A stretch of 63,205 nucleotides of DNA from Candidatus Pelagibacter communis (lineage in GTDB: Bacteria; Pseudomonadota; Alphaproteobacteria; Pelagibacterales; Pelagibacteraceae), in assembly GCF_001180205.1 (NCBI RefSeq), contig NZ_CVSU01000092.1:1-63205 (forward strand). Direction: 5' to 3'. Below the pieces are notes generated by a model. The model made no database searches. It saw only the letters and a program-made list of their open reading frames with translations, and was not told the DNA's origin. Below, in pieces: positions 63,144 through 63,205 of this stretch; position 1 is the first letter of the stretch, and every line of letters begins with the position of its first letter. Both the position numbers and the translations under genes were made by a program.

Positions 63144-63205
63144 TTAAAGTTTCATCAATAAAAATTTTTATTTTCGTTAAATGTCCAGTTGGAGATACTC
63201 CACCT
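63144..63205 (-). repeat. inverted 62-bp copy of 52508-52569 (chimeric window end)
   Basis: These last 62 bases are the exact reverse complement of 52508-52569, an internal part of the YbaK gene 10.6 kb away. They interrupt the permease gene. The fragment is too short and too perfect to be a functional duplicate; it looks like an amplification or assembly join. Confidence 0.92.

Noticed and set aside
52508-63205. Pair of inverted 62-bp repeats as a transposon or invertible segment boundary
   Set aside because: One copy is inside an intact deacylase gene, the other sits at the window edge breaking a permease; there is no recombinase, no target duplication, and the edge position fits an amplification chimera.
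1-63205. CRISPR array, prophage, integron, toxin-antitoxin or restriction system
   Set aside because: No regularly spaced repeats, integrase, transposase, capsid, Cas, methylase or toxin-like gene was seen on either strand; nearly every base belongs to a recognisable housekeeping gene.
1-63205. tRNA, tmRNA or other stable RNA genes
   Set aside because: All spacers are under about 140 bases and none shows a tRNA cloverleaf pattern or the GC-richer stretch stable RNAs would give in this AT-rich DNA.

Overview
This window looks like a piece of a streamlined marine alphaproteobacterium, most likely SAR11 (Pelagibacterales). By eye the DNA is about 70% A+T. Genes are packed with gaps that never exceed about 140 bases, neighbouring stops and starts usually overlap, and the set includes typical alphaproteobacterial genes (plant-type glutamate-cysteine ligase, HdaA-like protein, NDUFA12, DUF2155, LptFG-LptD-SurA-PdxA-KsgA, IscR-SufBCDSUTA). 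The assignment rests on gene content and style; no rRNA, tRNA, CRISPR, insertion sequence or phage gene is visible.

Layout. Bases 1-11188 are one minus-strand run, transcribed rpsF-rpsR-rplI-dnaB-RND exporter-cvpA-purF-HD protein-gshA-gshB-EamA exporter-MFS transporter. Bases 11276-13865 (+) carry fabD-fabG-acpP-gmk. Bases 13854-21352 (-) carry the outer-membrane biogenesis set lptF-lptG-lptD-surA-pdxA-ksgA. Then come pepA-ndk (+), purM-purN (-), a DUF2066 protein-hdaA-aspS (+), a stand-alone NrdJ-C-terminus-like gene (-), NDUFA12-DUF2155 (+), aroQ-accB-accC (-), thiS-thiG (+), RNase E/G (-), PBP1A-prfB-AsmA-like (+), tyrS (-), anmK (+) and an alpha/beta hydrolase (-). Bases 44242-50409 hold iscR and a complete SUF operon, with a near-consensus IscR operator on its promoter. 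glnA, a YbaK deacylase, an EamA exporter, a TauE permease and moaB follow. Bases 54821-58821 (-) are a molybdenum-cofactor operon fused in layout to msrP-msrQ. The right end (58896-63143) is a sugar uptake and glycoside hydrolysis locus: an MsmK/UgpC-type ATPase, GH1, GH4 and a truncated MalG-type permease.

How the genes work together. Most of the window is core housekeeping: replication, translation, fatty acid, purine, glutathione, lipopolysaccharide transport and Fe-S assembly. Two parts are more accessory: the moaACDE-msrPQ operon, which looks like cofactor synthesis attached to one periplasmic methionine sulfoxide reductase, and the sugar locus, which would import glycosides and split them in the cytoplasm.

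Both ends of the window are not genomic in arrangement. Bases 1-46 are an exact inverted copy of 76-121, and the last 62 bases (63144-63205) are an exact inverted copy of 52508-52569 inside the YbaK gene. These are what whole-genome-amplification chimeras look like, so the source may be a single-cell or otherwise amplified genome. No clearly new multi-gene system was found. The best leads are the NrdJ-like orphan, an RNase E without its zinc link, the IscR operator, the prfB frameshift, and unusual gene orders at acpP-gmk and dnaB-cvpA.
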